NCBI GenBank assembly: GCA_963821235.1
Contig: CAWGCS010000001.1
Span: 124,001-188,000, forward strand
Direction: 5' to 3'
Source of the DNA: CTSoil-043 sp963821235
GTDB lineage: Bacteria > Chloroflexota > Limnocylindria > Limnocylindrales > CSP1-4
Length of the DNA stretch: 64,000 nucleotides
The notes beneath the pieces are model-generated. The model saw only the letters and a program-made list of their open reading frames with translations. It was not told the origin of the DNA and did no database searches. Shown one piece after another: positions 33,598 to 44,517 of this stretch (position 1 is the stretch's first letter; each line of letters starts with the position of its first letter). A program made the translations under genes and the position numbers.

Positions 33598-34143
33598 CTA
33601 CCCGAGCCGACGCCGGTAGCGGACCTCCAGCGGGGCAGCGCCCCCGATCTCGAACGGCTTCGCCGCGCCGTCCGGCAGCCAGCCCATCCGCTCGTAGAAG
33701 CGGCGGGCGGCGGCGTTCTCCTCGAAGACCCACAGGATGGCCTCTGCGAAGCCCCGCGTCGCGAGCCCGCGGACGGCGGCCTCGATCAGGGCCCGCCCGA
33801 TCCCCCGCCCCTGGGAATGCGGGTCGACGTAGATGGCGTGGACCTCCCCGAGGCCCGCCGCATCGCTCCCGCGGGCGGGACCGGCGATGACGAACCCGGC
33901 AGGCAGCGGAGGCGACCCGGCGAAGGCCACCCGGGTCCAGGCCGGCCGGGGTGACGAGAGTCCGGTCCGCCATCGAGCCGCCTCGGTGACGGGGTCCAGG
34001 CCGTCGAGCACGGCCGAGGGGACGATGCCCGCGTAGGCGGCGCGCCACGACCTGATGCGGATGCGGGCCAGCACCTCGGCGTCCGCGGCGCCCGCCGGCC
34101 GGATGGCGACGGGTGTCGGGTCCGACGCCGGCCGGGCCACCAC
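33598..34143 (-). CDS. GNAT-family N-acetyltransferase
   Basis: The 181-residue protein has the GNAT core: IRPAGAADAEVLARI at the first strand, EVHAIYVDPHSQGRGIGRALI with the acetyl-CoA loop (QGRGIG near 112-117), and the NAAARRFYERMGW C-terminal motif. The acceptor is unknown. The GTG at 34143 is six bases after the kinase stop on the same strand, so the two are probably co-transcribed from the kinase promoter. Confidence 0.9.
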   Translation of the reverse strand: MVARPASDPTPVAIRPAGAADAEVLARIRIRSWRAAYAGIVPSAVLDGLDPVTEAARWRTGLSSPRPAWTRVAFAGSPPLPAGFVIAGPARGSDAAGLGEVHAIYVDPHSQGRGIGRALIEAAVRGLATRGFAEAILWVFEENAAARRFYERMGWLPDGAAKPFEIGGAAPLEVRYRRRLG

Positions 34144-34149
34144 GCGGCC

Positions 34150-35109
34150 CTACCCCAGCGCGAGCTCGGGCCGGGGCGACGCCAGCTGGCGGCTGGCGAC
34201 CCGGTGGCCGGCCACGACGGCCCGACGCGCCACGGCCGGGCTCGTTCCCCGTCCGGCGGCCAGCCAGGCCGCCAGGAAGCCCGCGTCGAAGGCGTCGCCC
34301 GCGCCGGTCGAGTCGGCGGCCCCGACGGCGCGCGTGGCGATGTCGAAGCGGACGTCGGGCCCCCGTCCCGCCCGCGCCAGGACGGTCGCCCCGGCCGACC
34401 CGCGCTTGATGACCACGAGCGGGGCGAAGCCGAGGAGGGCCGCCTCGCCGCCCCGGCCGCCGAACGCCGCCGCCTCCTGTGCATTCGTGAAGAGGAGGTC
34501 CGGGCCGACGCCGCGGACCAGGGCCTGGGCGCCCGCCCGCCCGCCAGCCAGGAGCGGCGCCGCGGAGGCGAGGTCCACGCTGAGCCCGGCCCCCGCGGCG
34601 CGCGCCATCTCGGCGGCCCTGCGCGCCGCGAGCCCCAGCGGGGCACCGAGCAGGGAGTAGGCGGGCAGGTGGAGCACGCCGGCGCCGGCGAACCACCGCT
34701 CGCGCAGGTCGGCGGGGTCGAGGAGGTCGGCCGCGCCACGGTCGGCCACGAAGCTCCGCTCACCGGCCGCGTCGACGACCATCCCGATCCTGGCCGTCCG
34801 GGCGCCCGCGGGCCGGGCCGCCCGGACGGCCACGCCGTCGGCCCGCAGCGCAGCGACGAGGGCGACTCCCGGCCCGTCCCGCCCGACGGCGCAGACGAGG
34901 GTGGTGCGCACGCCCAGGCGAGCCAGCCAGCGCGCCGCGTTGGCCGCGGATCCGCCCTGGTGGAGACGGACGACGCCCGGCACGTCCGTCCCCCGCACGA
35001 GGGGGCACGCCGGGGCGAGGACGACGTCGAGGGCGAGGTCGCCCAGGACGACGGCGCAGGACGGTCCCGTGCGGTCGCCGCGGACGCGGGGGGCCCGGAG
35101 CGCTGGCAT
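34150..35109 (-). CDS. PfkB-family carbohydrate/nucleoside kinase
   Basis: The 319-residue ribokinase-like protein has the two PfkB signatures: GGSAANAARWLARLG near 52-66 and the catalytic ADSTGAGDAFDAGFLAAW near 266-283, whose GAGD aspartate is the base. LVVIKRGSAGATV precedes it. Sugar specificity cannot be read, but the nearby psuG makes pseudouridine kinase a reasonable guess. The ATG at 35109 has no ribosome site; TATCCT stands seven bases upstream. Confidence 0.88.
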   Translation of the reverse strand: MPALRAPRVRGDRTGPSCAVVLGDLALDVVLAPACPLVRGTDVPGVVRLHQGGSAANAARWLARLGVRTTLVCAVGRDGPGVALVAALRADGVAVRAARPAGARTARIGMVVDAAGERSFVADRGAADLLDPADLRERWFAGAGVLHLPAYSLLGAPLGLAARRAAEMARAAGAGLSVDLASAAPLLAGGRAGAQALVRGVGPDLLFTNAQEAAAFGGRGGEAALLGFAPLVVIKRGSAGATVLARAGRGPDVRFDIATRAVGAADSTGAGDAFDAGFLAAWLAAGRGTSPAVARRAVVAGHRVASRQLASPRPELALG

Positions 35110-35116
35110 GCGGCCG

Positions 35117-35122
35117 AGGATA
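35117..35122 (-). promoter_or_regulatory. leaderless-type -10 TATCCT, PfkB kinase
   Basis: TATCCT, then cggccgc, then the ATG at 35109. No Shine-Dalgarno is present. Confidence 0.55.
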
Positions 35123-35223
35123 CGCTGCGGCGCGCCGTCGTCGCCGGTGCCCGGGTCGGCCCATCGAGCCGCCCGGCAGCGTGCCCCGCGCCGTTCGCGG
35201 CGGCCCGCGCCCGCCCTCCCACC

Positions 35224-35229
35224 TACAAT
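35224..35229 (+). promoter_or_regulatory. -10 hexamer TACAAT, pentose-phosphate operon
   Basis: TACAAT lies 38 bases before the transketolase GTG, which has its own GGGAG. No convincing -35 box is visible upstream. It may drive the run tkt to pgl. Confidence 0.5.
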
Positions 35230-35267
35230 GGCGCCACTACTCCACCGCCCCGAACGGGAGCCTCGCC

Positions 35268-37343
35268 GTGACCACCCTCTCGCCCGAGCAGCTCGACCGG
35301 CTCGCCATCGACACGATCCGGACCCTCGCCATCGACGGGGTCCAGCAGGCGAACTCCGGCCATCCGGGCGCCCCGATGGGCATGGCGCCGATGGCCTACA
35401 CGCTCTGGACCCGCTTCCTGCGCCACGCCCCGACGCATCCCGACTGGCCCAACCGCGACCGCTTCGTCCTCTCGGCCGGCCATGCCTCGATGCTCCTCTA
35501 CAGCCTCCTCCACCTGACCGGCTACGACCTCTCGCTCGACGAGCTGAAGCGCTTCCGCCAGTGGGGCTCGCGCACGCCCGGCCACCCGGAGTTCGGCCTC
35601 ACGCCGGGGGTGGAGGCGACGACCGGTCCGCTCGGCCAGGGGTTCGCCAACGCCGTCGGCATGGCCATCGCGGAGCGGCGGATGGCCGAGGAGTTCAACC
35701 GGCCGGGCCACGAGATCATCGACCACTGGACCTACGGGATCTGCTCCGACGGCGACCTGCAGGAGGGGATCGCGTCGGAGGCCGCCAGCCTGGCCGGCCA
35801 CCTCAGGCTGGGCAAGCTCGTCTTCCTCTACGACGACAACCACATCCAGCTCGACGGCCCCACGGCGATGGCCTTCTCGGAGGACGTCCTGGCCCGCTTC
35901 CGCGCCTACGGCTGGCATACCCTGCGGGTCAAGGACGGCACCGACGTCGGCGCCATCGAGGCCGCAATCCGCCTGGCCCGCACCGACGACCGGCCCTCCA
36001 TCATCGCCGTGCGGACCGTGATCGGCTTCGGCTCGCCGAACAAGGCCGGCAGCCAGAAGGCGCACGGCGCTCCGCTCGGCCCCGACGAGGTGCGCCTCAC
36101 CAAGGAGGCCTACGGCTGGGACCCGGACAAGAGCTTCTTCGTCCCCGACGCCGCGGCGGCCCTCTTCTCCCGGGCAATCCTCTGGGGCGAGGAGCTCACC
36201 GGCCGCTGGAACGCCGCGCTGGAGCGCTACCGGGCTGCCTTCCCGTCAGAGGCCGCGGAGCTGGAGCGGCGCCTCGACGGCGACCTGCGCGGTGGCTGGG
36301 ACGCCGCCATCCCGCGCTGGGAGGCCGGCACGGAGGTCGCCACCCGCAACGCCAGCGCCGACACGATCAACGCCCTCGCCGCGGGCGTGCCGGAGCTCTT
36401 CGGTGGCTCCGCAGACCTCTCCGAGTCCAACCTGACCGACGTGAAGGGCGGCGGCGACTTCACCGCCGAGCACGCCGGGCGGAACATCCGCTTCGGCGTC
36501 CGCGAGCACGCGATGGGCGGCATCGGCAACGGGCTGGCCTATCACGGCGGCTACCGGCCCTACGTCGCGACCTTCCTGACCTTCTCCGACTACATGCGCG
36601 GCAGCGTGCGCCTCGCGGCCCTCTCCGGGCTGCCTGTCGTCTTCGACTGGACGCACGACTCGGTGGGGCTCGGCGAGGACGGGCCGACGCACCAGCCGGT
36701 CGAGCACTACGCGGCCCTGCGGGCGATCCCCAACCTCTGGTTCGTGCGGCCGGCCGACGCCAACGAGACGGCCGCCGCCTGGGCCCTCGCCCTCGAGCGG
36801 ACGTCGGGACCGACCGCCCTCGCCCTGACCCGCCAGAAGCTCCCCGTCCTGCCCGGCACGGCCGAGAAGGCCCGCGAGGGCGTCCGGCGCGGCGGGTACG
36901 TCGTCCGGCCGGCCTCCAACGAGGCCGGCGGCGGAACGCCCGACCTCGTCTGCATCGCCACCGGCTCGGAAGTCCAGCTGGCCGTCGCCGCGGCCGAGAC
37001 CCTGGAGGCCGAGGGGATCGCGACCCGGGTCGTCAGCCTCCCTTGCTGGGAGGCCTTCGACGCCCAGGACGCCGCCTACCGCGAGTCAGTCCTGCCGGCG
37101 GCCGCGCGGAAGCGGGTCGCCGTGGAGATGGGCGTGTCGCTCGGCTGGGAGCGCTGGGCCGGGGACGAGGGCGCGATCCTCGCCCTCGACCACTTCGGCG
37201 CCTCGGCACCCGCCGGCACCCTCCTGAAGGAGCTCGGCTTCACCGCCGACCACGTGGCCGAGATCGGGCGACGCGTCGTTCGCGAGGTGCTGCACGGCCG
37301 GATCGCGGCGCCGGCGGTTCCGCACGAGGAGGGACACCGCTGA
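35268..37343 (+). CDS. tkt: transketolase
   Basis: Transketolase moves two-carbon units between sugar phosphates using thiamine diphosphate. The 691-residue protein has the N-terminal NSGHPGAPMG, FVLSAGHASMLLYSLLHL, the ThDP motif CSDGDLQEGIASEAASLAG ending in DDNH, and the central GVREHAMGGIGNGLAYHGG with the catalytic glutamate. The C-terminal domain starts near 560 (LVCIATGSEVQLA). The GTG at 35268 with GGGAG seven bases upstream is preferred over longer frames. It couples to rpiB by a TGATG overlap and opens the pentose-phosphate block. Confidence 0.96.
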   Translation: MTTLSPEQLDRLAIDTIRTLAIDGVQQANSGHPGAPMGMAPMAYTLWTRFLRHAPTHPDWPNRDRFVLSAGHASMLLYSLLHLTGYDLSLDELKRFRQWGSRTPGHPEFGLTPGVEATTGPLGQGFANAVGMAIAERRMAEEFNRPGHEIIDHWTYGICSDGDLQEGIASEAASLAGHLRLGKLVFLYDDNHIQLDGPTAMAFSEDVLARFRAYGWHTLRVKDGTDVGAIEAAIRLARTDDRPSIIAVRTVIGFGSPNKAGSQKAHGAPLGPDEVRLTKEAYGWDPDKSFFVPDAAAALFSRAILWGEELTGRWNAALERYRAAFPSEAAELERRLDGDLRGGWDAAIPRWEAGTEVATRNASADTINALAAGVPELFGGSADLSESNLTDVKGGGDFTAEHAGRNIRFGVREHAMGGIGNGLAYHGGYRPYVATFLTFSDYMRGSVRLAALSGLPVVFDWTHDSVGLGEDGPTHQPVEHYAALRAIPNLWFVRPADANETAAAWALALERTSGPTALALTRQKLPVLPGTAEKAREGVRRGGYVVRPASNEAGGGTPDLVCIATGSEVQLAVAAAETLEAEGIATRVVSLPCWEAFDAQDAAYRESVLPAAARKRVAVEMGVSLGWERWAGDEGAILALDHFGASAPAGTLLKELGFTADHVAEIGRRVVREVLHGRIAAPAVPHEEGHR

Positions 37344-37795
37344 TGCGCGTCGCCTTCGCCGCCGACCACGGCGGCGCCGCCCTCAAGGCGGAGCTGCTCC
37401 GGCGGCTCGCCGACGACGGCCACGAGCTGGTCGACCTCGGGGGTGACGGCTCCGACCCGACCGACGACTACCCGACCTTCGCCCGGCGCCTGGCCCACGC
37501 CGTACGCGACGGGGAGGCCGACCGGGGGATCCTCGTCTGCGGCTCCGGGATCGGCGCCTGCGTGGCCGCCAACAAGGTCCGCGGCGTCCGGGCGGCCATC
37601 GCCCACGACACGTACTCGGCCCACCAGGGCGTCGAGCACGACGACATGAACATCCTCTGCCTCGGCGGGCGGATCGTCGGCCCGGAGCCGGCCCTCGAGT
37701 GCGCCCGCGCCTTCCTCGCCGCGCGCTTCTCCGGCCAGGAGCGCCACGCCCGCCGCGTCGCCCAGGTGCTCGCCATCGAGGCGGAGGAGCGGTAG
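37343..37795 (+). CDS. rpiB: ribose-5-phosphate isomerase B
   Basis: RpiB interconverts ribulose and ribose 5-phosphate. The 150-residue protein starts MRVAFAADHGGAALK and carries the active-site CGSGIGACVAANKVRGVRAA (cysteine near residue 65) and HDTYSAHQGVEHDDMNILCLGGR, the pattern of the LacAB/RpiB fold with the catalytic histidine. Length is usual. The ATG overlaps the tkt stop by one base. Confidence 0.96.
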   Translation: MRVAFAADHGGAALKAELLRRLADDGHELVDLGGDGSDPTDDYPTFARRLAHAVRDGEADRGILVCGSGIGACVAANKVRGVRAAIAHDTYSAHQGVEHDDMNILCLGGRIVGPEPALECARAFLAARFSGQERHARRVAQVLAIEAEER

Positions 37796-37836
37796 GGCCG
37801 ACGCCGCCCCTGGACGCGCCGCGAGGCACCCCCGCG

Positions 37837-37842
37837 TAGACT
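37837..37842 (+). promoter_or_regulatory. possible internal -10 TAGACT before pgi
   Basis: TAGACT lies 21 bases before the pgi ATG in the only sizeable gap of the operon. It could give a separate start for pgi-gnd-zwf-opcA-pgl. Confidence 0.4.
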
Positions 37843-37863
37843 CAGGGACGCAGGAGGACGTCC

Positions 37864-39675
37864 ATGGCCGAGACCACGCTCCCATCGTTCGCCCCGGGCA
37901 CGCTCGACGCGCGCATCGACGACCCGGCCCTCGCCGCAGCCGTCGCGGCCACCGTGCGGCGGGCCGACGAGGAGCGATGGAGCGACCGCCTCCACGAGCG
38001 CGACGTGACCCTCTGGTCCGCCGATCCGGCGGTCCAGGAGAAGATCGCCAACCGCCTGGGCTGGCTCGACCTGCCGGTCGACTTCAGCGACCAGATCCCG
38101 GCCCTCGAGGGGTTCGGCGAGGCGATCCGCGACGCCGGCTTCGCGACGGCGATCGTGGCCGGGATGGGCGGCAGCAGCCTGGCGCCGGAGGTCATCGCCA
38201 CCGCGTTCGGCGACATCGAGGGCTGGCTCTCCGTCCGCGTGCTCGATTCCACGGATCCGGCGGCCGTCCGGGCGACGTGGGAGGGCCTCGACCCACTGAC
38301 CACCCTGGTGATCGTGGGCTCGAAGTCCGGCACGACCACCGAGACGCTGGCCTTCCAGGCCGACGCCTGGCGGCGCATCCACGACGCGCTCCGGACCGCC
38401 GGCGAGCGCTTCGAGTCGCCGGGCGAGCTGATGGTCGCCGTAACGGACCCCGGCAGGTCGCTGGCCGCCATCCCCCACCAGGACGCGATGCGGGGCGTCT
38501 TCCTCAACCCCGCCTCCGTCGGGGGCCGCTACTCGGCGTTGAGCTACGTCGGGCTCGTGCCGGCCTCGCTGGCCGGCGTCGACCTCGATCCGTTCATGGC
38601 CGACGCGGTCTCCATGCACGCCCGCTGCATGACGTCCGATCCCGCCGCCAATCCTGGCGTGGCGCTGGGGGCCACCCTGGGGGCCCTGGCGCGGGCCGGC
38701 CGGGACAAGCTCACCTTCGTCGTCGACCCGGCGGCCCCTTCCCTGGGGGCCTGGCTGGAGCAGCTCATCGCCGAGAGCACCGGCAAGGTCGGGACCGGCA
38801 TCGTCCCGGTGGACCGCGAGCCGCTCGGCGCGCCCGGAGCCTACGGGCCGGATCGCGTCTTCGTGCGGATCGCGGTCGACGGCAGCGAGCCCCCCTCGGC
38901 CGCCGACGGGACCGCGGCCGACGCGCTGCTCGACGCGCTGGCCGCCGCCGGTCACCCGGTCCTCTGCTTCGTCCTGCCCGATCCCATCGACCTGGCCGGC
39001 GAGTTCGTCCGCTGGGAGGTGGCGACCGCGATCGCCGGCATCGTCCTGCACGTCAACCCGTTCGACGAGCCGAACGTCACGGAGTCCAAGGAGAACACGA
39101 AGCGCGTCCTCGAGGAGCTGGAGCGCCGCGGGGCCTTCCCGCACGAGGAGCCGCTCGCGGTGGGCGAGGGCCTGTCCCTCCACGGCGACACGCCCATGCG
39201 CATCACCGCGGGCGACGGCACGGTCGCCGGCGAGCTGCGCCGCCACCTCGAGCGCGTCCGCCGCGGCGGCTACCTGGCCATCGGGGCCTTCGTCGCCCCG
39301 ACGGCCGCCCGGGCGGCGGCGATCGACCGCCTCCGGGCCCGCCTCCGCGACGCGACCGGCCTCGCCACCACGGGCGGCTTCGGCCCCCGCTACCTCCACT
39401 CGACGGGCCAGCTCCACAAGGGCGGCCCCGCCGTCGGCTGGTTCCTCCAGGTCACCGCCGACCATCCCACCGACCTCCCGGTGCCCGGGAAGCCGTACAC
39501 CTTCGGCCAGCTCATCGACGCCCAGGCGCGGGGCGACATGGAGGCGCTCGAAGCCCACGACCTCCCCGTCCTGCGCGTCCACCTGGGCGTCGACGTCGAC
39601 GCGGGGCTGGCCGCGCTGGATGCCGCCCTCGCGGACGCCCTTCGTCAGCAATCGCCGACCGTTCGCCCGGACTGA
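37864..39675 (+). CDS. pgi: glucose-6-phosphate isomerase of the Tal-Pgi type
   Basis: The enzyme links glucose 6-phosphate and fructose 6-phosphate. The 603-residue protein resembles the isomerase half of bifunctional transaldolase/Pgi proteins rather than classic Pgi. It has two SIS folds, seen in VAGMGGSSLAPEV and TTLVIVGSKSGTTTETLAF (phosphate-binding SxSGTT), later NPFDEPNVTESKENTKRVLEE and a C-terminal FGPRYLHSTGQLHKGG. No transaldolase domain precedes it: upstream is rpiB with a 68-base gap. AGGAGG stands close before the ATG. The split from transaldolase is notable because a separate small transaldolase occurs at 17.6 kb. Confidence 0.88.
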   Translation: MAETTLPSFAPGTLDARIDDPALAAAVAATVRRADEERWSDRLHERDVTLWSADPAVQEKIANRLGWLDLPVDFSDQIPALEGFGEAIRDAGFATAIVAGMGGSSLAPEVIATAFGDIEGWLSVRVLDSTDPAAVRATWEGLDPLTTLVIVGSKSGTTTETLAFQADAWRRIHDALRTAGERFESPGELMVAVTDPGRSLAAIPHQDAMRGVFLNPASVGGRYSALSYVGLVPASLAGVDLDPFMADAVSMHARCMTSDPAANPGVALGATLGALARAGRDKLTFVVDPAAPSLGAWLEQLIAESTGKVGTGIVPVDREPLGAPGAYGPDRVFVRIAVDGSEPPSAADGTAADALLDALAAAGHPVLCFVLPDPIDLAGEFVRWEVATAIAGIVLHVNPFDEPNVTESKENTKRVLEELERRGAFPHEEPLAVGEGLSLHGDTPMRITAGDGTVAGELRRHLERVRRGGYLAIGAFVAPTAARAAAIDRLRARLRDATGLATTGGFGPRYLHSTGQLHKGGPAVGWFLQVTADHPTDLPVPGKPYTFGQLIDAQARGDMEALEAHDLPVLRVHLGVDVDAGLAALDAALADALRQQSPTVRPD

Positions 39676-39704
39676 CGGTCGGGCCGACAGACAGGAGGGA
39701 ACGC

Positions 39705-40601
39705 ATGCGCATCGGCTTCGTCGGCCTCGGCCGGATGGGCGCCAACATGGTCCGTCGCCTCGTCCGCGACGGCCACGAGGTCGTCGCCTTCAACCGGACC
39801 CCCGAGAAGACGCGCGAGATCATGTCCGAGGGCGCGGAAGGCGCCTTCTCGCTGGCGGAGCTGGTCGCCAAGCTGCCTGCTCCGCGGGCGGTCTGGCTGA
39901 TGGTCCCGGCGGGCGACGCCACGGAGTCGATGATCGGCGAGCTGGCCGGGCTCCTGGCGCCCGGTGACACGATCGTCGACGGCGGCAACACCAACTTCCA
40001 CGACGACGTGCGGCGCCACGCGATGGTCGCCGAGAAGGGCCTCAAGTACGTCGACGCGGGCACGTCCGGCGGCGTCTGGGGCCTCCAGGTCGGCTACTGC
40101 CTGATGGTCGGCGGCGAGGCCGACGCCGTCGAGCCCCTCGAGCCGGTCTTCCGGACCCTGGCCCCGACGGACGGCTACGCCCACGTCGGCGGCCCTGGCG
40201 CCGGCCACTACGTGAAGATGATCCACAACGGCATCGAATACGGCCTCATGCAGGCGTATGCCGAGGGCTTCGAGATCATGCACGCCAGCGACTACGACCT
40301 CGACCTCGAGAAGGTGGCCGGCATCTGGCGCTACGGGTCGGTCGTCCGCAGCTGGCTCCTCGACCTCCTCCACGACGCCCTGGTCAAGAACCCGGAGTTC
40401 ACCGGCATCAAGGGCTGGGTGGCCGATTCCGGGGAGGGCCGCTGGACCGTCCAGGAGGCCATCGACCGCGACGTCCCGGCCCCGATCATCACCCTCTCGC
40501 TGCAGGCCCGCTTCCGCTCCCGCCAGGACGAGAGCTACGGGGCCAAGGTGCTGGCCGCCCTCCGCAACGAGTTCGGCGGCCACGCGGTGAAGACCGAGTA
40601 G
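39705..40601 (+). CDS. gnd: 6-phosphogluconate dehydrogenase, short decarboxylating form
   Basis: The enzyme oxidises 6-phosphogluconate to ribulose 5-phosphate with CO2 release. At 298 residues it is the short bacterial type, not the 470-residue form. It has the Rossmann start MRIGFVGLGRMGANMVRRL, then NRT at the end of the second strand (often linked with NADP use), DGGNTNFHDDVRR, GTSGGVWGLQVGYCLMVGG and the catalytic lysine in YVKMIHNGIEYGLMQAYAEG. AGGAGGGA precedes the ATG. Cofactor choice remains to be shown. Confidence 0.94.
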   Translation: MRIGFVGLGRMGANMVRRLVRDGHEVVAFNRTPEKTREIMSEGAEGAFSLAELVAKLPAPRAVWLMVPAGDATESMIGELAGLLAPGDTIVDGGNTNFHDDVRRHAMVAEKGLKYVDAGTSGGVWGLQVGYCLMVGGEADAVEPLEPVFRTLAPTDGYAHVGGPGAGHYVKMIHNGIEYGLMQAYAEGFEIMHASDYDLDLEKVAGIWRYGSVVRSWLLDLLHDALVKNPEFTGIKGWVADSGEGRWTVQEAIDRDVPAPIITLSLQARFRSRQDESYGAKVLAALRNEFGGHAVKTE

Positions 40602-40606
40602 CGACG

Positions 40607-42240
<1,634 letters not shown>

Positions 42241-42256
<16 letters not shown>

Positions 42257-43542
42257 GCGGGACCGGGGCGGGCCCGGCCGACGTCGTCGTCCCCTTCGGC
42301 GTCTCGGCCACGCCCGGCGAGCCGACCCTCCGCTGGGCCGGCCATGCCACGTCGGTCGCCGAGATCGAGCGCGAGCTGGGGCGGATCTGGGCGCTGCCGC
42401 AGGCGATGGCCGCCCGCGGCGGGGCTGAGGAGCGCCACGTGGCGGCGCGGACCAGCGTCCTCAACCTCGTCGTGGTGGCCCGCAGCCCGGAGCTCGGCGA
42501 GCGGGCGTCCTCGACGCTGACCATGGGGACCGGGCGCCATCCGTCGCGGACGATGATCCTCGTCCCCACCGACCCTGACGGGCCCAGCTGGCTCCACGCC
42601 GACGTGAAAGCCTACTGCATGATTCCCCGCGCCGACGGCCCCGAGACCTGCGCCGAGCAGGTCTACGTCCGGGCCGGCGGCGACGCCGGCCGCCACCTCG
42701 AGGCGATCGTCGCGCCGCTCCTCGTCCACGACCTGCCGGTCACCGTCTGGTGGCCGGGCGACCCTCCGCTCGGGACCATGCCGACGGCCGCGTTCCTGGG
42801 GATCGCCGACCGCCTCGTCGTCGACGGCTCGCGCTGGACCGGCGACGGCCTCGACCGGCTGGGGGCGCTGGCCGACCTCGCCCGCCCCGCCCTGCCGATC
42901 TCCGACTTCGCCCTCATGCGCCAGGCCCGCTGGCGCGAGGCGGTGGCCTCGATCTTCGACCACCCCGAGTTCCTGCCCTACCTGCGTTCCATGCGCCGGG
43001 TCGCGGTGACCTACGCGACGCACGGCGGGCCTTCCGCCGAGGCCGCCACGAACCTCGTCAAGCCGATCTACCACGTCGCCTGGCTGGCCTCCCGCCTCGA
43101 CCTGCGGATCGTCCGGCCGCTGGCCCGGGTGGGGCGGCCGGCGGCGACCGGGCGGCGACCGGCACCGGGCGCCGGCCCGGATCCCGGCCGCGGCCTGCGC
43201 GCGCTCCTCGCCTGGGGCCGGGGCGCCGAGGTCGAGGTCGTCATCCGGCCGGTCGTCTCGGGGATGCCGGCCGGCACCACCCTCCGCGTCGAGATCCTCG
43301 CCGAGCGGCGCGGCGCCGAGCTGCGGGCCGAGGTGACGGCCGAGGCGGAGAGCGTCCACGTGCGGGTCTGGGAGGACGGCGTCGAGGCGCTCGAGCGGGT
43401 CTTCCACGCCCCTCGCCTCACCGATGCGGACCTCCTGACGGCGGCAATCGAGGCCGGCGGTCGCGACCAGGTCGCCGAGGCGACGCTGGCCCTGGCGGCA
43501 CGGCTCTCGCGCCCCGTCGCCGAGCCGGTGGCGGACGCGTGA
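42241..43542 (+). CDS. opcA: glucose-6-phosphate dehydrogenase assembly protein OpcA
   Basis: OpcA activates or assembles Zwf. The 433-residue protein shows the family core: RTSVLNLVVVA, HPSRTMILVP, CAEQVYVRAGG, LLVHDLPVTVWWPGDPP and the central DFALMRQARWREAVASIFD. Two cysteines (in AYCMIP and ETCAEQ) lie close together and could form a redox switch, as proposed for cyanobacterial OpcA. The GTG at 42241 overlaps the end of zwf; the stop overlaps pgl by four bases. A Gly/Pro-rich low-complexity linker lies near residue 305. Confidence 0.93.
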
Positions 43543-44393
43543 TCGGAGGCCTGGGCGAGCCCACCGTCGTGGTCCAACCGAGCGCGCCGGCCGCCGCCGC
43601 CGCAGTCGCCGCGACCCTCGCGGAGGCCCTGGCGGCCGGCGCAGCCCGCCGTGGACGGGCCGACTTCTCCTCGACCGGGGGGTCCACGCCGGCCGCCGTC
43701 TACCGGGCGATGCTGGCCGAGCCGATCCGATCGCTGGTGCCCTGGGAGGTCCTCCACCTGTGGGTCGGCGACGACCGCTTCGTGCCGCGCGGCGACCCCG
43801 AGTGCAACCTGGGAGCGATCGACCGGGTGCTCCTCCCCGGGGACGCGCGGCGTGGCCTCGCCCCCCCGCCACTCGACGCGGCGCACGTCCACCCGTGGCC
43901 GATCGACGCGGCGCTGGCTGGCGGCGAGGGTCCCGCGTGGGCGGCGGCCCGCTTCGAGGAGACGCTGCGGGCCGAGCTGGCCGAGGACGCGGCTGGCAGG
44001 CCCGTCTTCGACGCGATCCTGGTGGGCATCGGCCCGGACGGGCACCTCCTCTCGGTCTTCCCGGGCAGCGCCGCCTTCGACGCCCCGGGCTGGACGACGT
44101 GGGCGCCGGCGCCGTCGCACGTCGAGCCGCACCTCGACCGGGTGACCCTCACGCCGGTCGTCCTGGACGCCTCGCCGGGCCTCGTGGTGGCCGCCTTCGG
44201 CGCGGCCAAGGCCGCCATCGTGGCCGAGCTCCTGGCGCCAGCGACCAGGCATGCCGGCGGGCGTGCGCAGGCAGAGCGACGGCTGCCGGCCCTGCGCGCC
44301 CGGCGCTCCGGCGCCACCTGGGTCCTCGACGCCGCCGCGGGCGCCGGGCTCGCGGCCGACGCATCCGGCCCGCCCGTGCCGGCGCTGCCGTAA
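43539..44393 (+). CDS. pgl: 6-phosphogluconolactonase
   Basis: Pgl hydrolyses 6-phosphogluconolactone, the step between zwf and gnd. The 284-residue protein has STGGSTPAAVYRAM, VLHLWVGDDRFVPRGDPECNLGAI and the active-site region LVGIGPDGHLLSVFPGSAAF, with the catalytic histidine in GPDGH. A 30-residue Ala-rich tail ends it. Starting at a GTGA overlap with opcA, it closes the operon. Together with zwf and gnd it gives the full oxidative branch. Confidence 0.93.
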   Translation: MIGGLGEPTVVVQPSAPAAAAAVAATLAEALAAGAARRGRADFSSTGGSTPAAVYRAMLAEPIRSLVPWEVLHLWVGDDRFVPRGDPECNLGAIDRVLLPGDARRGLAPPPLDAAHVHPWPIDAALAGGEGPAWAAARFEETLRAELAEDAAGRPVFDAILVGIGPDGHLLSVFPGSAAFDAPGWTTWAPAPSHVEPHLDRVTLTPVVLDASPGLVVAAFGAAKAAIVAELLAPATRHAGGRAQAERRLPALRARRSGATWVLDAAAGAGLAADASGPPVPALP

Positions 44394-44452
44394 TGGCCGC
44401 GACGGGCGCCGGGGCGTCGCTCGCCCGGCGATCCGGCCGCCGCCGCGCAGGG

Positions 44453-44458
44453 TACGAT
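44453..44458 (+). promoter_or_regulatory. -10 hexamer TACGAT, citrate synthase
   Basis: TACGAT lies 59 bases before the ATG at 44518 in the gap after pgl; it marks a new transcription unit. Confidence 0.4.
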
Positions 44459-44517
44459 TGCGGTCCGTCCCGGATCCCTCACCAGGCCCGCCCCCCAGCC
44501 TCCGAGGACTCGCCGTC

